Shown here piece after piece: positions 1 through 9,094 of a stretch of 64,000 bases of DNA. This DNA is from Micromonospora sp. WMMD1102. Its GTDB lineage: Bacteria > Actinomycetota > Actinomycetes > Mycobacteriales > Micromonosporaceae. How positions within the stretch are numbered: position 1 is the first letter of the stretch; the number at the start of each line of letters is the position of its first letter. The translations under genes and the position numbers were made by a program. The DNA is taken from positions 2,728,001 to 2,792,000 of the forward strand of contig NZ_JARUBN010000001.1 in assembly GCF_029626265.1 (NCBI RefSeq), given 5' to 3'. Under the pieces are notes generated by a model, which saw nothing but the letters and a program-made list of their open reading frames with translations, had not been told where the DNA came from and made no database searches.

Positions 1-194
1 CCCTGACCACCACGATCCGGTACGCCACCCCGGAGGGCCGGGACCGGGTGCTCCGCTATCCGATGCGACGAGGTGTCGCCGAGGGCTACGGCCGGCTCGA
101 CGACCTGCTGGCGGAGCTGACCGGAGACCTGCCGACCACCCGACGACACGCAGCCGAACGCCCGCACAGACACGCAGCCGAACGCCCGCGCTGA
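1..194 (+). CDS. SRPBCC (AHSA1-like) domain protein, C-terminal part
   Basis: The window opens inside this gene; the reading frame starting at base 3 runs 63 codons to TGA at 192-194. The visible tail (LTTIRYATPEGRD, then RRGVAEGYGRLDDLLAEL) matches the C-terminal strand and long helix of SRPBCC/AHSA1 proteins, hydrophobic-pocket proteins of usually unknown ligand. The last 17 residues are a duplicated HAAERP motif caused by a 24-bp repeat in the DNA, an unusual extension past the domain end. It ends 12 bp before the VOC gene on the same strand, so the two probably form one transcript; SRPBCC-VOC pairs are common in actinobacteria. The N-terminus is outside the window. Confidence 0.7.
   Translation, partial: LTTTIRYATPEGRDRVLRYPMRRGVAEGYGRLDDLLAELTGDLPTTRRHAAERPHRHAAERPR
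145..189 (+). repeat. Imperfect 24-bp tandem duplication at gene end
   Basis: The 21-bp string beginning gacacgcagccgaacg occurs at 145-165 and again at 169-189, a period of 24 bp. It lies in the last codons of the SRPBCC gene and keeps the frame, adding eight residues. Confidence 0.85.
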
Positions 195-206
195 GAGGAA
201 GTCATC

Positions 207-614
207 GTGAACTGGACCCTGGAAGTGGTGGTTGTTCCCGTCTCCGACGTGGACCGGGCCAAGAGCTTCTACGCCGACCAACTCGGCTTCCACGTCGACC
301 ACGACACCCGGATCGGCGACGGGGTGCGCATCGTCCAGCTCACCCCGCCCGGCTCCGGCTGCTCGGTCGTGATCGGCACCGGCGCCGTACCGGAGATGCC
401 GCCCGGCTCGCTGCGTGGTTTGCAACTGGTCGTCCCCGACCTGGCCGAGGCGCGCGCCCAACTCGTCGAGCGGGGCGTCCAGGTGAGCGAGATCCAGGTG
501 CTCGGCGAGAACCCGAGGCCGGTCGACGACCCGCTGGACAACGTCGGGTTCGTCTTCTTCAGCGATCCGGACGGCAACGGCTGGGCGGTACAGCAGATCT
601 CCTCCCGGGGATAG
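207..614 (+). CDS. VOC family (glyoxalase/bleomycin-resistance fold) protein
   Basis: A 135-residue single-domain vicinal-oxygen-chelate protein. It starts with the typical first strand (WTLEVVVVPVSDVDRAKSFY) followed by the LGF/HVDHD segment, and ends with the usual FSDPDGNGWAVQQ motif, whose acidic residues and aromatic turn belong to the second beta-alpha-beta unit. The conventional metal-binding His near the start is replaced by Val/Pro, so a catalytic metal site is not evident; many such proteins are binding or resistance proteins of unknown ligand. The GTG start at 207 follows gaggaag by about seven bases. It probably shares a transcript with the SRPBCC gene just upstream. Confidence 0.85.
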   Translation: MNWTLEVVVVPVSDVDRAKSFYADQLGFHVDHDTRIGDGVRIVQLTPPGSGCSVVIGTGAVPEMPPGSLRGLQLVVPDLAEARAQLVERGVQVSEIQVLGENPRPVDDPLDNVGFVFFSDPDGNGWAVQQISSRG

Positions 615-646
615 CCGCCCACGCCGCGTCGGGGCGAGGCGACGGG

Positions 647-2014
647 CTACCGTCCGTCCACGACGGGCAGTCCGGCGGTGGCGGCGTGCAGCTGCGCCTC
701 GGAGAGTTCGTGGTCGGCCAGGTCACCGGCGAGGTATGCGCCGTAGGCGGCGAGGTCCAGGTGCCCGTGTCCGCACAGTGCGGTCAGGATCACCTTTTCC
801 TCGCCGGTCTCCCTGCACCGCAGCGCCTCCTCGATGCAGGCGGCCAGCGCGTGGGTGGGCTCGGGAGCCGGCACGATTCCTTCGGTACGCGCAAACCGCA
901 CGCCCGCCTCGAAGCACTCCCGCTGGTTCTTCGCCACCGCCTCGATCAGCCCCAGCTCGTAGACGTGCGAGATCAGCGGTGACATCCCGTGGTAGCGCAG
1001 CCCGCCGGCATGGATCGGGTCAGGAATGAAGTCGTGTCCGAGGGTGTGCATCTTCATCAGCGGCGTCATCCCGGCGGTGTCGCCGAAGTCGTACGCGTAG
1101 ACGCCCCGGGTCAGCGACGGGCAGCTCGCCGGTTCGACGGCCCGGATCGTCACCTCCATCCGGCCGGCCAGCTTCTCCCGGAGGAATGGGAACGCCAGCC
1201 CGCCGAAGTTGGAGCCGCCGCCGGTGCACCCGACGATCACGTCCGGGGTCAGCCCGACCTTGCCGAACTGGGTGATCGCCTCCTCGCCGATCACCGTCTG
1301 GTGCAGCAGTACGTGGTTGAGCACGCTGCCCAGCGCGTAGTTGGTGTCCGGGCTGCCGGCGGCCACCTCGACCGCCTCGGAGATCGCGATGCCGAGCGAG
1401 CCGGGGGAGTCCGGGTGGCTCGCCAGCACCGCCCGGCCGGCCGCGGTCAGCTCGGACGGCGAGGGGTGGATCACGCCACCGAACATCTCGATCATGATCT
1501 TCCGGTACGGCTTCTGGTCGTACGAGGCGCGCACCTGCCACACCTCGCAGTCCAGGCCGTACTGCGAGCAGGCGAAGGCGAGCGCGGTGCCCCACTGGCC
1601 GGCCCCGGTCTCGGTGGTCAGCCGCCGGACTCCCGCCGCCGCGTTGTAGTACGCCTGCGGCACCGCCGTGTTCGGCTTGTGCGACCCGGCCGGCGACACC
1701 CCCTCGTACTTGTAGAAGATCTTGGCCGGTGTGCCGAGCGCCCGTTCCAGCCGGTGCGCCCGATACAGCGGGGACGGTCGCCAGAGCCGGTAGACGTCGA
1801 GTACCTCCTCCGGGATGTCCACGTAGCGCTCGGCGGTCACCTCCTGCTCGATCAGGCTCGTCGGGAACAGCGGTGCCAGGTCGTCCGGCCCGACCGGGGC
1901 CAGTGTGCCGGGATGCAGCACCGGCGGCGGCGCGGCGGGCAGGTCGGCCACGACGTTGTACCAGCGGCGCGGCATCTCCGACTCGTCCAGCAGAATCTTG
2001 CTCGGCTCACCCAT
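647..2014 (-). CDS. TrpB-like pyridoxal-phosphate enzyme (TrpB2 type)
   Basis: About 455 residues, the length of the TrpB2 class rather than the roughly 400-residue canonical TrpB. The PLP lysine lies in GSHKPNTA and the glycine-rich phosphate loop in [10 protein letters not shown]; the segment ETGAGQWG is the conserved TrpB active-site stretch. TrpB2 proteins join indole and serine to make tryptophan, often without TrpA, and may salvage indole; no other trp gene is nearby, which supports salvage or another beta-replacement. ATG at 2014 is used; an in-frame GTG at 2020 is possible and neither has a strong ribosome site. It converges with the VOC gene. Confidence 0.88.
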   Translation of the reverse strand: MGEPSKILLDESEMPRRWYNVVADLPAAPPPVLHPGTLAPVGPDDLAPLFPTSLIEQEVTAERYVDIPEEVLDVYRLWRPSPLYRAHRLERALGTPAKIFYKYEGVSPAGSHKPNTAVPQAYYNAAAGVRRLTTETGAGQWGTALAFACSQYGLDCEVWQVRASYDQKPYRKIMIEMFGGVIHPSPSELTAAGRAVLASHPDSPGSLGIAISEAVEVAAGSPDTNYALGSVLNHVLLHQTVIGEEAITQFGKVGLTPDVIVGCTGGGSNFGGLAFPFLREKLAGRMEVTIRAVEPASCPSLTRGVYAYDFGDTAGMTPLMKMHTLGHDFIPDPIHAGGLRYHGMSPLISHVYELGLIEAVAKNQRECFEAGVRFARTEGIVPAPEPTHALAACIEEALRCRETGEEKVILTALCGHGHLDLAAYGAYLAGDLADHELSEAQLHAATAGLPVVDGR

Positions 2015-2092
2015 GGTCACGAATTGAACCGACCGGACGGCCTGCTGTCCATGGTCGTCGCGCCACCGGCCCGCCGCCGCCCGGCGCCGCGG

Positions 2093-3433
2093 TCAGTCCT
2101 TCGGGTTGCCCTTGGGGGCGGTGTGCCACTCCGGATTGCCGAGCGTGCCGACCCAGCCGCGCACCTTGGCCAGGTCGGTCGGTGCGAAGGCGAGGCTGAG
2201 GATCAGCAGCAGTCGCGCCTTCTGCGGCAGCAGGTCCTCCCCGGCGATGATCGGCGCGCTGGTGCTGCCGCCGTAGACCGAGCCGGACCCGGTCCGGGTG
2301 GTGCTGACGAAGACGACCCCCTTGGCCGCGGCGGCGGTCCGGGCGCTGCTCTGCGCCGACGAGATGCCGCCGGCACCGGTGCCGGCGGTGACGATGCCCT
2401 TGACCCCGGCGTCCGCGAACGCGGTGATCGCCTCACCGCCGGCCTGCTGGTAGCCGTAGACCACCTCGACCCGGGGCAGCGCGGTCGGGGCGATCGTGGA
2501 CAGGTCGAACGGAGTCAGCCAGCGCTGCTTGGCGTCGCAGTCGGCGACCCGGGCCGGTGCCCGGCCGACCTTGATGTTCGGCCCGTCGACCCAGCCGAGT
2601 ACGCCCAGCTCGCGGGACTGGAAGGTGTCCATCCGGTAGGAGCTGGTCTTGGTGACGTCCCGGGCGGCGTGGAACTCGTCGCCGAGCATCAACACAGTGC
2701 CGTAGCAGTAGGTGGACTGGCTGGCGGCCAGCACGATCGAGTTGTACAGGTTGGCCGGTCCGTCGGCGCCGATCACCTGCGGCCCGTCCGGGGTCACCGC
2801 CGCCCACGGCCGCATCGCACCGGTCAGCACCACCGGCTTGCGGCTGCGCACGGTCAGGTCCAACCAGTACGCGAACTCCTCCATCGTGTCGGTGCCGCTG
2901 GTCACCACCACCGCGTCGGACTTCTTCAGCGCCGCCTCCACGGCCAGGGTGAGGGCGTGGAACTCGGCGATGGTGTAACCGCCGGAGCCCTTGTTGCCGA
3001 ACTGCACGGTGGAGACGTCGGCGACCTGGCCGATCTCCGGCTGGAGCCGGGCGACCAGGTCACCGATGGCGATCCGGCCGGACTGGTAGTCGGTGAAGCT
3101 GCTCCGGGAGGTGGCGACGCCGGAGATGGTGCCGCCGGTGCCGATCACGGTGACCCTGGGCTTCTTCGCCTTCGCGGCCGCGACCGCCCGGCCGTATTCG
3201 ACGCTGCGGATCTCGGTCGGCCCGGTGACCCCGGAGACCGTGCCGCTGATCGGGGGCAGCGCCACGGCTGCCGGTTCGGGGGAGCGGTGGAGCACGGAGA
3301 CGACCGTGGCGGTGAGCGCCGCGGTGAGGACCGGGACGAGTACGGCGGCCAGGCGCCGAGGTGTCGGCCGGAGCCGACCCGGAAGGCTGGACAATGCGAC
3401 CTCCAAGTTGCGGGGGGACGGGGGTAATGGCAT
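2093..3433 (-). CDS. Secreted or membrane-anchored L-asparaginase
   Basis: A 446-residue type II-like asparaginase. Residues about 28-46 form an uncleaved-looking hydrophobic segment after a basic start, so the enzyme is likely exported. The first catalytic motif GTGGTIS is at about 98-104 (nucleophilic Thr 102) and the second, TSGTDTMEE, at about 180-188, followed by VVLTGAMRP. These are the two hallmark threonine/aspartate motifs of the family. The protein would hydrolyse asparagine (perhaps glutamine) outside the membrane, giving aspartate and ammonia. It is divergent from the sigma-factor operon, with about 200 bp between them that also holds its promoter. ATG start; no strong ribosome site is visible. 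Confidence 0.9.
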   Translation of the reverse strand: MPLPPSPRNLEVALSSLPGRLRPTPRRLAAVLVPVLTAALTATVVSVLHRSPEPAAVALPPISGTVSGVTGPTEIRSVEYGRAVAAAKAKKPRVTVIGTGGTISGVATSRSSFTDYQSGRIAIGDLVARLQPEIGQVADVSTVQFGNKGSGGYTIAEFHALTLAVEAALKKSDAVVVTSGTDTMEEFAYWLDLTVRSRKPVVLTGAMRPWAAVTPDGPQVIGADGPANLYNSIVLAASQSTYCYGTVLMLGDEFHAARDVTKTSSYRMDTFQSRELGVLGWVDGPNIKVGRAPARVADCDAKQRWLTPFDLSTIAPTALPRVEVVYGYQQAGGEAITAFADAGVKGIVTAGTGAGGISSAQSSARTAAAAKGVVFVSTTRTGSGSVYGGSTSAPIIAGEDLLPQKARLLLILSLAFAPTDLAKVRGWVGTLGNPEWHTAPKGNPKD

Positions 3434-3629
3434 CGTCCGAGCTGCGGTTTTCCGCGGCGTTACAAGATCATTTCTCGTTGTGCGTCACGTTCGGCGCAAA
3501 CCCGGGGAGCCCTCCACCCGACGCCCAGCCCGGCCGAGGCACTGCCCAGCCCGGCCGGAGGCTGTGACGACGGGCACAATTGCCGCCGGAGCGTGAACCC
3601 GGGCGGGCCGGCGGGCTACCCAGGACGGG

Positions 3630-4205
3630 ATGGATGACGTCGACCGCGAGCTGCTGCACCGGGTGGCCGCCGGGGACCAGCGCGCCTTCGAGGAGCTGTA
3701 CGCCCGGCACGGCCAGCCGCTGCTCGCGTACGCCGAGGGGCTGCTCGGTGACCGTGGGCGGGCCGAGGAGGCGCTCCAGGACACCTTCCTGGCCACCTGG
3801 CGGGGAGCCGGCTCGTTCGAGGGGCGGTCGGCGGTGCGTACCTGGCTGTTCAGCATCTGCCGCCGGCAGGCGCTGCGCCGGATGACCGGGCAACGGCCGG
3901 CTCCGCTGCCGGTCGAGGCCGCCGCCGAGGTGCCGGCCGGCGAGCCGGGTCCGGAGGCGGTGGCGCTGGCCCGGGCCGACGCCCGGGCGGTGGCCGCCGC
4001 CCTGGCCGAGCTGGCTCCGGCGCACCGGGAGGTGCTGGAGCTGGCCTTCGGCGCCGGGCTCGCGCACGCCGAGATCGCCGAGGTGCTCGGCATCCCGGTC
4101 GGCACCGTGAAGAGTCGACTGTTCCACGCCCGGGCCGGCCTGGCCCGGGCACTGCCCGCCGACAGTGCGCCGGTCGGGGTTTCCGGACGGGAGGCGGGAC
4201 GATGA
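3630..4205 (+). CDS. ECF-type RNA polymerase sigma factor
   Basis: 191 residues with region 2 at about 9-85 (including EEALQDTFLATWR and VRTWLFSICRRQALRR) and region 4 at about 120-175 (LAPAHREVLELAF, then the helix-turn-helix AEIAEVLGIPVGTVKSRLFHAR). Region 3 is absent, as expected for an extracytoplasmic-function sigma factor. Its stop overlaps the ATG of the anti-sigma gene (ATGA-type overlap at 4202-4205), so both are translationally coupled. It presumably directs transcription of its own operon; the stimulus cannot be read from sequence. Confidence 0.93.
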   Translation: MDDVDRELLHRVAAGDQRAFEELYARHGQPLLAYAEGLLGDRGRAEEALQDTFLATWRGAGSFEGRSAVRTWLFSICRRQALRRMTGQRPAPLPVEAAAEVPAGEPGPEAVALARADARAVAAALAELAPAHREVLELAFGAGLAHAEIAEVLGIPVGTVKSRLFHARAGLARALPADSAPVGVSGREAGR

Positions 4206-5107
4206 CCCATCCGAGTGAGCTGCTGTCGGCGTTCGCCGCCGGAACCCTGCCTGCGGAGCGGGCCGACCCGGTGGCCAGGCACGTCGCCGACTGTCCCGGC
4301 TGTGCCGCCGAACTGACCGCCTGGCGACGGGTGGCCGACGCCGTCGGTGACCGGGTCGCGGGGGTCGGCGTACCGTCGCCGGGATTGCTGGCCGCGGTGC
4401 TTGCCCGGCTGGCGCCGGCCCGGGGCGCCGCGCCCGGCGTACCCCGGTATGCGGCACCGCTCGGCGGCGCCGCCGGGCGACGGGCGGTGCGGATCCTGGC
4501 CGCGCAGCGCCGGCTGGTCGACCGGCGGGTCTGGCCGGTCGCCGCCGTGGTGATGGCGGCCGGCACCGCCGTCGCCGGCTGGGCGCCGCCGGGCAGCTCC
4601 GAGCAGGTCCTGGCCATCGTGGTACCCCTGGTCGCGGCGCTCGGAGTGGCCGGGGCCTGCGGCAGCGGCACCGACCCGGCCGGCGAACTCGTCGCGGCGA
4701 GCCGCACCGGGGTACGCGCGGTGCTGCTGGCCCGGCTCACCCTGGTGCTCGGCGCGATCTTCGGCGCCGCCTCGGCCGCCTCCCTCGGGCTGGCCTGGTT
4801 CGACGCGGGTGCGCCGCCGGGGCTCTTCGCCGCCTGGCTCGGACCGATGGCCCTGCTCTCGGCGGTCAGCTTCGCGCTGTCGGTGCTCTGGCGGCCGGCG
4901 GTCGGCATCGGGGTCGCGATGGGCCTCTGGGTACTCCGCCTGCTGGCCGGCTCCAACGCGCTGGACGGCACGGTGGACCGGCTGGTCGAACCGCTCTGGC
5001 GGACCAGCGGGCCGCTGCTGCTGTGCGCGGCGCTGCTGATGGCCGGCACACTGGTACTCCTACCGCACCTGCCGGCCAGCCTCGGACGCCGCGCCTACGG
5101 CCGCTGA
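4202..5107 (+). CDS. Zinc-finger anti-sigma factor with six membrane helices
   Basis: 301 residues. The N-terminus carries a zf-HC2 anti-sigma domain with the H-x3-C-x2-C motif (HVADCPGC, about residues 27-34), which binds the sigma factor encoded just upstream. The rest is hydrophobic with about six predicted membrane segments from residue 118 onward, more than the single helix of most anti-sigma proteins and resembling the neighbouring transporter permeases. This suggests a sensor that links envelope or transport status to sigma release. The 3' end, including the stop codon, is inside a 40-bp tandem duplication. Confidence 0.88.
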   Translation: MTHPSELLSAFAAGTLPAERADPVARHVADCPGCAAELTAWRRVADAVGDRVAGVGVPSPGLLAAVLARLAPARGAAPGVPRYAAPLGGAAGRRAVRILAAQRRLVDRRVWPVAAVVMAAGTAVAGWAPPGSSEQVLAIVVPLVAALGVAGACGSGTDPAGELVAASRTGVRAVLLARLTLVLGAIFGAASAASLGLAWFDAGAPPGLFAAWLGPMALLSAVSFALSVLWRPAVGIGVAMGLWVLRLLAGSNALDGTVDRLVEPLWRTSGPLLLCAALLMAGTLVLLPHLPASLGRRAYGR

Positions 5108-5168
5108 CCGGCCCTGGAGTTCGGCACCCGCGCCTACGGACGCTGACCGGCCCTCAAGTTCGGCACCC
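5090..5168 (+). repeat. 40-bp imperfect tandem duplication over the anti-sigma stop codon
   Basis: The segment cgcgcctacggccgctgacc and what follows recurs with a 40-bp period (about 5090-5128 and 5129-5168), each copy carrying the TGA. Copies differ at a few positions. The duplication lengthens the gap to the next gene in what is otherwise a tight operon. Confidence 0.8.
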
Positions 5169-5253
5169 GGGCCAACCGGGGCGGGCCGGTGTGGCCCGGG
5201 TCACCGGGCGGGCCGGTGAACCCCGGCAGCCCGCCGACGCACCCAGTTGCGTG

Positions 5254-5979
5254 ATGGCACAAGGTTCCTGGCACATTCCGCTGCGGCGGCACGGAAGCAC
5301 GCAGCTCTGGCGGCACGAGGCCCGGCGGGCCGGCTGGGCGGCCGGCGTCGCGCCTCCGGCCGGCCTGGTGGTGGCGGTCGCCATGGCGCTGCTCTCCGGC
5401 AACGGCGGAGCCGGCCGACGGCAGATCGGCGACCTGCTGCTCACCGGCCTGGAGGCGCTGCTGCCGCTGGCGGTGGCGATGACCGCGGTGACCCTGGTGG
5501 CCCGGGACGACGCCCGCGAACTGCAACTCGCGCTGCCCACCCGGTACGCCCGCACCCTCGGCCGCCGACTCGGCATCCTTGGGCTGGCCGCCGTGCTCGC
5601 CGCGCTGGCCTACTCGGCAGGACTCGGCCTCACCGGCTGGTGGACCGGCCCCGACCCGCTCGCCTCGGCACTGGTCTGGGCACCGCCGACGCTCTGGCTG
5701 GCCGCCCTCGCGGTACTGCTGGCCCTCGCCGGCCGCAGCGTCGTACTGGCCAGCAGCGCCGTCGCCGGGCTCTGGATCGGCGAGCAGATCTTCGCGGCTC
5801 CGCTGGTCGGACACGACCTGACCCGCCCGTTGTTCCTGTTCACCACCAGCCGGGTCGGCACCGGGGAGGGCTGGCTGACGAACCGGCTGGTGTTGACGCT
5901 TACCGGGCTGCTGCTCGCCGCGACGGTCGCACTGCTGCTGCGCCGCCCCCATCTGCTGTTGTCCGAAGAGGAGGAGTGA
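5254..5979 (+). CDS. Integral membrane protein of the sigma/ABC operon
   Basis: 241 residues from ATG 5254 (GTG 5251 is adjacent and equally possible; neither has a clear ribosome site). About six hydrophobic helices are visible, including segments around VVAVAMALLSG, ALLPLAVAMTAVTLVA and LVLTLTGLLLAATVALLL. There is no recognised catalytic motif. Position between an anti-sigma factor and an ABC permease/ATPase pair suggests a second permease subunit of the exporter. It is separated from the permease gene by only 5 bp, and its final GAG GAG codons supply that gene's ribosome site. Confidence 0.8.
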   Translation: MAQGSWHIPLRRHGSTQLWRHEARRAGWAAGVAPPAGLVVAVAMALLSGNGGAGRRQIGDLLLTGLEALLPLAVAMTAVTLVARDDARELQLALPTRYARTLGRRLGILGLAAVLAALAYSAGLGLTGWWTGPDPLASALVWAPPTLWLAALAVLLALAGRSVVLASSAVAGLWIGEQIFAAPLVGHDLTRPLFLFTTSRVGTGEGWLTNRLVLTLTGLLLAATVALLLRRPHLLLSEEEE

Positions 5980-5984
5980 GCGGC

Positions 5985-6776
5985 ATGTCGGAACTGCTCG
6001 CGGTCGGCCGGTACGAGTTCCGGATGCAGGCCCGCAAACGGTCGCTGTGGCTGGCGACACTGGTCCTGGCGGCGGTCATCGCGCTCTTCCAGGGGCCGCG
6101 CGGGCCGCGCTACCTGCCGGCGGACGCGTCCGCGCCGGAGGTGATGACCGGCTGGGCGCTGCTGTTCGGCATCCTGGTGCCGCTCGGCTTCGGCATGGTG
6201 CTTGCGGACCGGCTGATCCGGGACCGCCGGCTCGGCACCGCCCCGCTGCTGGAGAGCCTGCCGGTCCGGCCGGGTCTGCTGCTGGCCGGGAAGTACCTCG
6301 GCGGGCTCGTCGCCACCGCGCTGCCGGTCCTGCTGGTGATGCTCGTCGCCGGCGGCTACGAGAGCGTGCACCGGGGCGACCCGCTGATGCTCGGCTGGGC
6401 GGTGCCGGTGTTCGCCGTCGTCATGCTCCCCGGACTGGCCTTCGTCGCCGGGTTCGCCGTGACCTGCCCGCTGGCCGTCTCCGCGCCGCTGTTCCGGGTG
6501 CTCTTCGTCGGGTACTGGTTCTGGGGCAACATGCTCGCCCCGGACTTCCTGCCGTCGCTGACCGGCACCCTGCTCACCCCGATCGGCGACTACCCGGCGA
6601 GCTGGCTGGCGGGCGAGCTGGCGCTCTTCGCCGGGGTACCCGGCTGGCTCTCCTTCCTGCGTCCCGCACCGGGCGCCGGCAGTGCGCTGCTCAGCATCGT
6701 CCTGCTCGTGCTGCTCGGCCTGCTGCCGCTGCTGGTCACGCACGTCGTGCTGTCCCGCCGCCGGCACGCCCCCTGA
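5985..6776 (+). CDS. ABC transporter permease
   Basis: 263 residues. After a short basic lead (RYEFRMQARKRSLW) come about six membrane helices, the layout of ABC-2-type export permeases, including the charged loop with RLIRDRRLGTAPLLESLPV between helices 2 and 3. Start ATG 5985 sits 6 bp after gaggagtgag. It works with the ATPase encoded next to export an unknown substrate, and belongs to the same operon as the sigma/anti-sigma pair. Confidence 0.87.
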   Translation: MSELLAVGRYEFRMQARKRSLWLATLVLAAVIALFQGPRGPRYLPADASAPEVMTGWALLFGILVPLGFGMVLADRLIRDRRLGTAPLLESLPVRPGLLLAGKYLGGLVATALPVLLVMLVAGGYESVHRGDPLMLGWAVPVFAVVMLPGLAFVAGFAVTCPLAVSAPLFRVLFVGYWFWGNMLAPDFLPSLTGTLLTPIGDYPASWLAGELALFAGVPGWLSFLRPAPGAGSALLSIVLLVLLGLLPLLVTHVVLSRRRHAP

Positions 6777-6808
6777 TCCGCCTCCCCTTTCCGAAAGGCT
6801 CTTCCCGC

Positions 6809-7678
6809 ATGGACATCCAGACCACCGGTCTGACCCGCCGGTTCGGCAGGGTCACCGCGCTGCACTCGGTCGACCTGGCCATCCCCGGCGGCATGTACGG
6901 GCTGCTCGGCGCGAACGGCGCCGGCAAGACCACGTTGATGCGGATCCTCGCCGGAGTACTGCCGCCCAGCGGTGGGCAGGTGCGGGTCGGCGGGCACGAC
7001 CTGGCAACCGGGGCCGGTCGGCTGGCCGTGCAGCGCAGGCTCGGTTACCTGCCGCAGGATCTCGGGCTCTATCCCGACCTGTCGCCCCGGGAGTTCCTGG
7101 ACTACGTCGGGTTGCTCAAGGGACTCGACGACACGAAGGCGCGTCGCCGGCAGGTGGACGAACTGCTGGAACTGGTGGCGTTGACCGAGGTGGCCGGCCG
7201 GCGGATGAAAGGCTTCTCCGGTGGCATGCGCCGGCGGGTCGGCATCGCGCAGGCGCTGCTCGGCGACCCGGCCCTGATCGTGGTCGACGAGCCGACCGCC
7301 GGGCTGGACCCGGAGGAGCGGGTACGCTTCCGGACCCTGCTCTCCGGGCTGGCCGGGCACCGGACGGTGCTGCTGAGTACCCACATCGTGGAGGACGTGG
7401 CGCAGACCTGCCAGCAGGCGGCGGTGATGGCGGGCGGCCGGGTTGTCTACACCGGGCTGGTCACCGACCTGGTCCGGGTCGGCGAGGGCGCGACCTGGGA
7501 GGTGGTGTCCGGTGTCGGGGCGCCGCCGCCGACCGGCGTGGTGGTCTCGGCGGTCAGCCGGTCGGACGGCACCCACTACCGGGTGGTCAGCCCGACACCG
7601 CCGACCCCGGACGCGCGGCCGGCCGCACCATCCCTTGAGGACGGATACGTGGCCCTGATGCAGCGCGCCGCCAGGTAA
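6809..7678 (+). CDS. ABC transporter ATP-binding protein
   Basis: 289 residues with a complete nucleotide-binding domain: Walker A GANGAGKTT at about 34-42, Q-loop YLPQDLGLYP, signature FSGGMRRRVGIAQALLG, Walker B ALIVVDEPTAGLD and the switch His in LLSTHIVED. About 70 C-terminal residues of lower complexity follow. ATG at 6809 is preceded by gaaagg. It energises the upstream permease proteins and closes the operon that begins with the ECF sigma factor, so the exporter is likely induced through that sigma factor. The arrangement resembles antimicrobial or envelope-stress exporters, but the substrate is unknown. Confidence 0.92.
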   Translation: MDIQTTGLTRRFGRVTALHSVDLAIPGGMYGLLGANGAGKTTLMRILAGVLPPSGGQVRVGGHDLATGAGRLAVQRRLGYLPQDLGLYPDLSPREFLDYVGLLKGLDDTKARRRQVDELLELVALTEVAGRRMKGFSGGMRRRVGIAQALLGDPALIVVDEPTAGLDPEERVRFRTLLSGLAGHRTVLLSTHIVEDVAQTCQQAAVMAGGRVVYTGLVTDLVRVGEGATWEVVSGVGAPPPTGVVVSAVSRSDGTHYRVVSPTPPTPDARPAAPSLEDGYVALMQRAAR

Positions 7679-7729
7679 CCGGCCTCGGCGGTCGGCGGCT
7701 GCCGGTGATCCGAGGTGCGGAGCGGCCCG

Positions 7730-9051
7730 CTACCGGTCGGTCAGCACCGCGACCCGGAACCGTCGACCCGGGTTCGGTCCCGGAGTCGCCCGGATCCGGA
7801 GTTCGTGGTCCGGGGTGGGCAGTGCCAGCCGGAGCCGGCGTACCAGCATCGCCATGGTGGCGACGGCGAGCACCTCGGTCATCCCGGCGCCGAGGCAGGT
7901 GTGGCTGCCGACGGAGAACGGGGCGTAGACGCCGGCCCGCCGGCTGGCCGCGAAGTCCCGGTCGACGTCGAAGCGCTGCGGCTCGGGATAGTACTCGGCC
8001 AACCGGTGCGGCACCGTTGTCGCGACCAGCAGTCGGCTGCCCTCCTCGACCCGGTGCCCCTGGAACCCGAACGTCGTCCGGGCGGTCCGGGCCGAGGCCG
8101 GCGCCGGCGGATACACCCGCAGCGTCTCCAGCACCAGATCCCGCAGTGTGCCGAGGTTGCGCAGGTCGTCGAAGCGGAGCCGGCCGTCGCGGCGGTAGAC
8201 GGCGTCGACCTCGGCGGTGACCCGGGCCAGCAGTTCGGGGTGACGCAGCAGCGCGTAGAGCATGAAGCTGTAGAGGTAGGCCACCGTGTTGATGCCGGCG
8301 AAGTAACCCTGGAGAGCCATCCCGGCCCGAATCTCGGCCGGATACGGGTTGCCGTGTTCGTCCACGGCCCGCAGCGCCTGGTCGAGCAGGTCCGCCGGGC
8401 CGCCGGCCGGTCGGGCGGCCCGCTCCGCCAGCGACGTACGGGCGAAGGCCAGGATCTCCGCCCGGGCCTTCCGGTACGCCGGCCAGCGGAGCACCGCCGG
8501 TGGCCACTTCCCGGCGAGGGTGACGTCGAGCATCAGTTCGAAGGCGTACCGGAGGGTGTCGAACCGCTCGACCGAACTAGCACCGGTGAGCGTGACGGAG
8601 AGCTGGGCCGCCGCCAGCCGCTGGAACTGGTCGACCACGGCGAGGCTGGGCCGGTCCGCCAGTCCGCCAGCATCCGCTCGGTCTCGGCGGTGACCGTCTC
8701 CCAGCGGGCCGCGAGCAGGTCGCGCGAGATCCCGGTGGCCAGCAACTTCCGCAGGTGCCGGTGCGGTCGGCCGCGCAGCACGTGCACCCGCATGTCGAAC
8801 TCCCGGTCAAGCCCGCCCATCGTCGTTGCACTGGAGAACAGCTCGTCGCCCCGGTCGCGCAGCAGGTGGTTGGCCTCGGCGCCGGCCAGCACGGTGAACG
8901 ACTGGTGCAGGGCCCGGATCCGGAAGATCCCGCCGTGCCGCTGGTACGCCCGGACGAGAAAGCCCTGGACGTCTCCCACCATGCTCAGGGCGTTGCCGAG
9001 CATCGGCATCCCGGGAACGATCGGTGGCGGCGCAAGCCGCTCGACGGTCAC
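7730..9051 (-). pseudogene. Cytochrome P450 interrupted by a frameshift
   Basis: The N-terminal half reads in one frame from GTG 9051 (LVTVERLAPPPIVPG to ETERMLADWRTGP) and the C-terminal half in another (VVDQFQRLAAAQL to the end at 7730). Adding one base near 8650, in the ggg/ccgg run, restores a single open frame of about 440 residues. The heme ligand loop FSVGSHTCLG and the helix-K ExxR (ETLR) are present. The I-helix reads AGINTVAY, with Asn where most P450s have an acid before the Thr, hinting at unusual oxygen activation. A sequencing error cannot be excluded. It lies 43 bp after the neighbouring hypothetical gene and is probably co-transcribed. Confidence 0.85.
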
Positions 9052-9094
9052 CAGACCGCTACCGGACGACGCTGCATCCCTCGATGCTAACCGT

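Noticed and set aside
989..3427. An 812-codon open frame on the + strand across the TrpB-like and asparaginase genes.
   Set aside because: It is the GC-rich antisense shadow of two well-supported minus-strand genes and has no recognisable domain.
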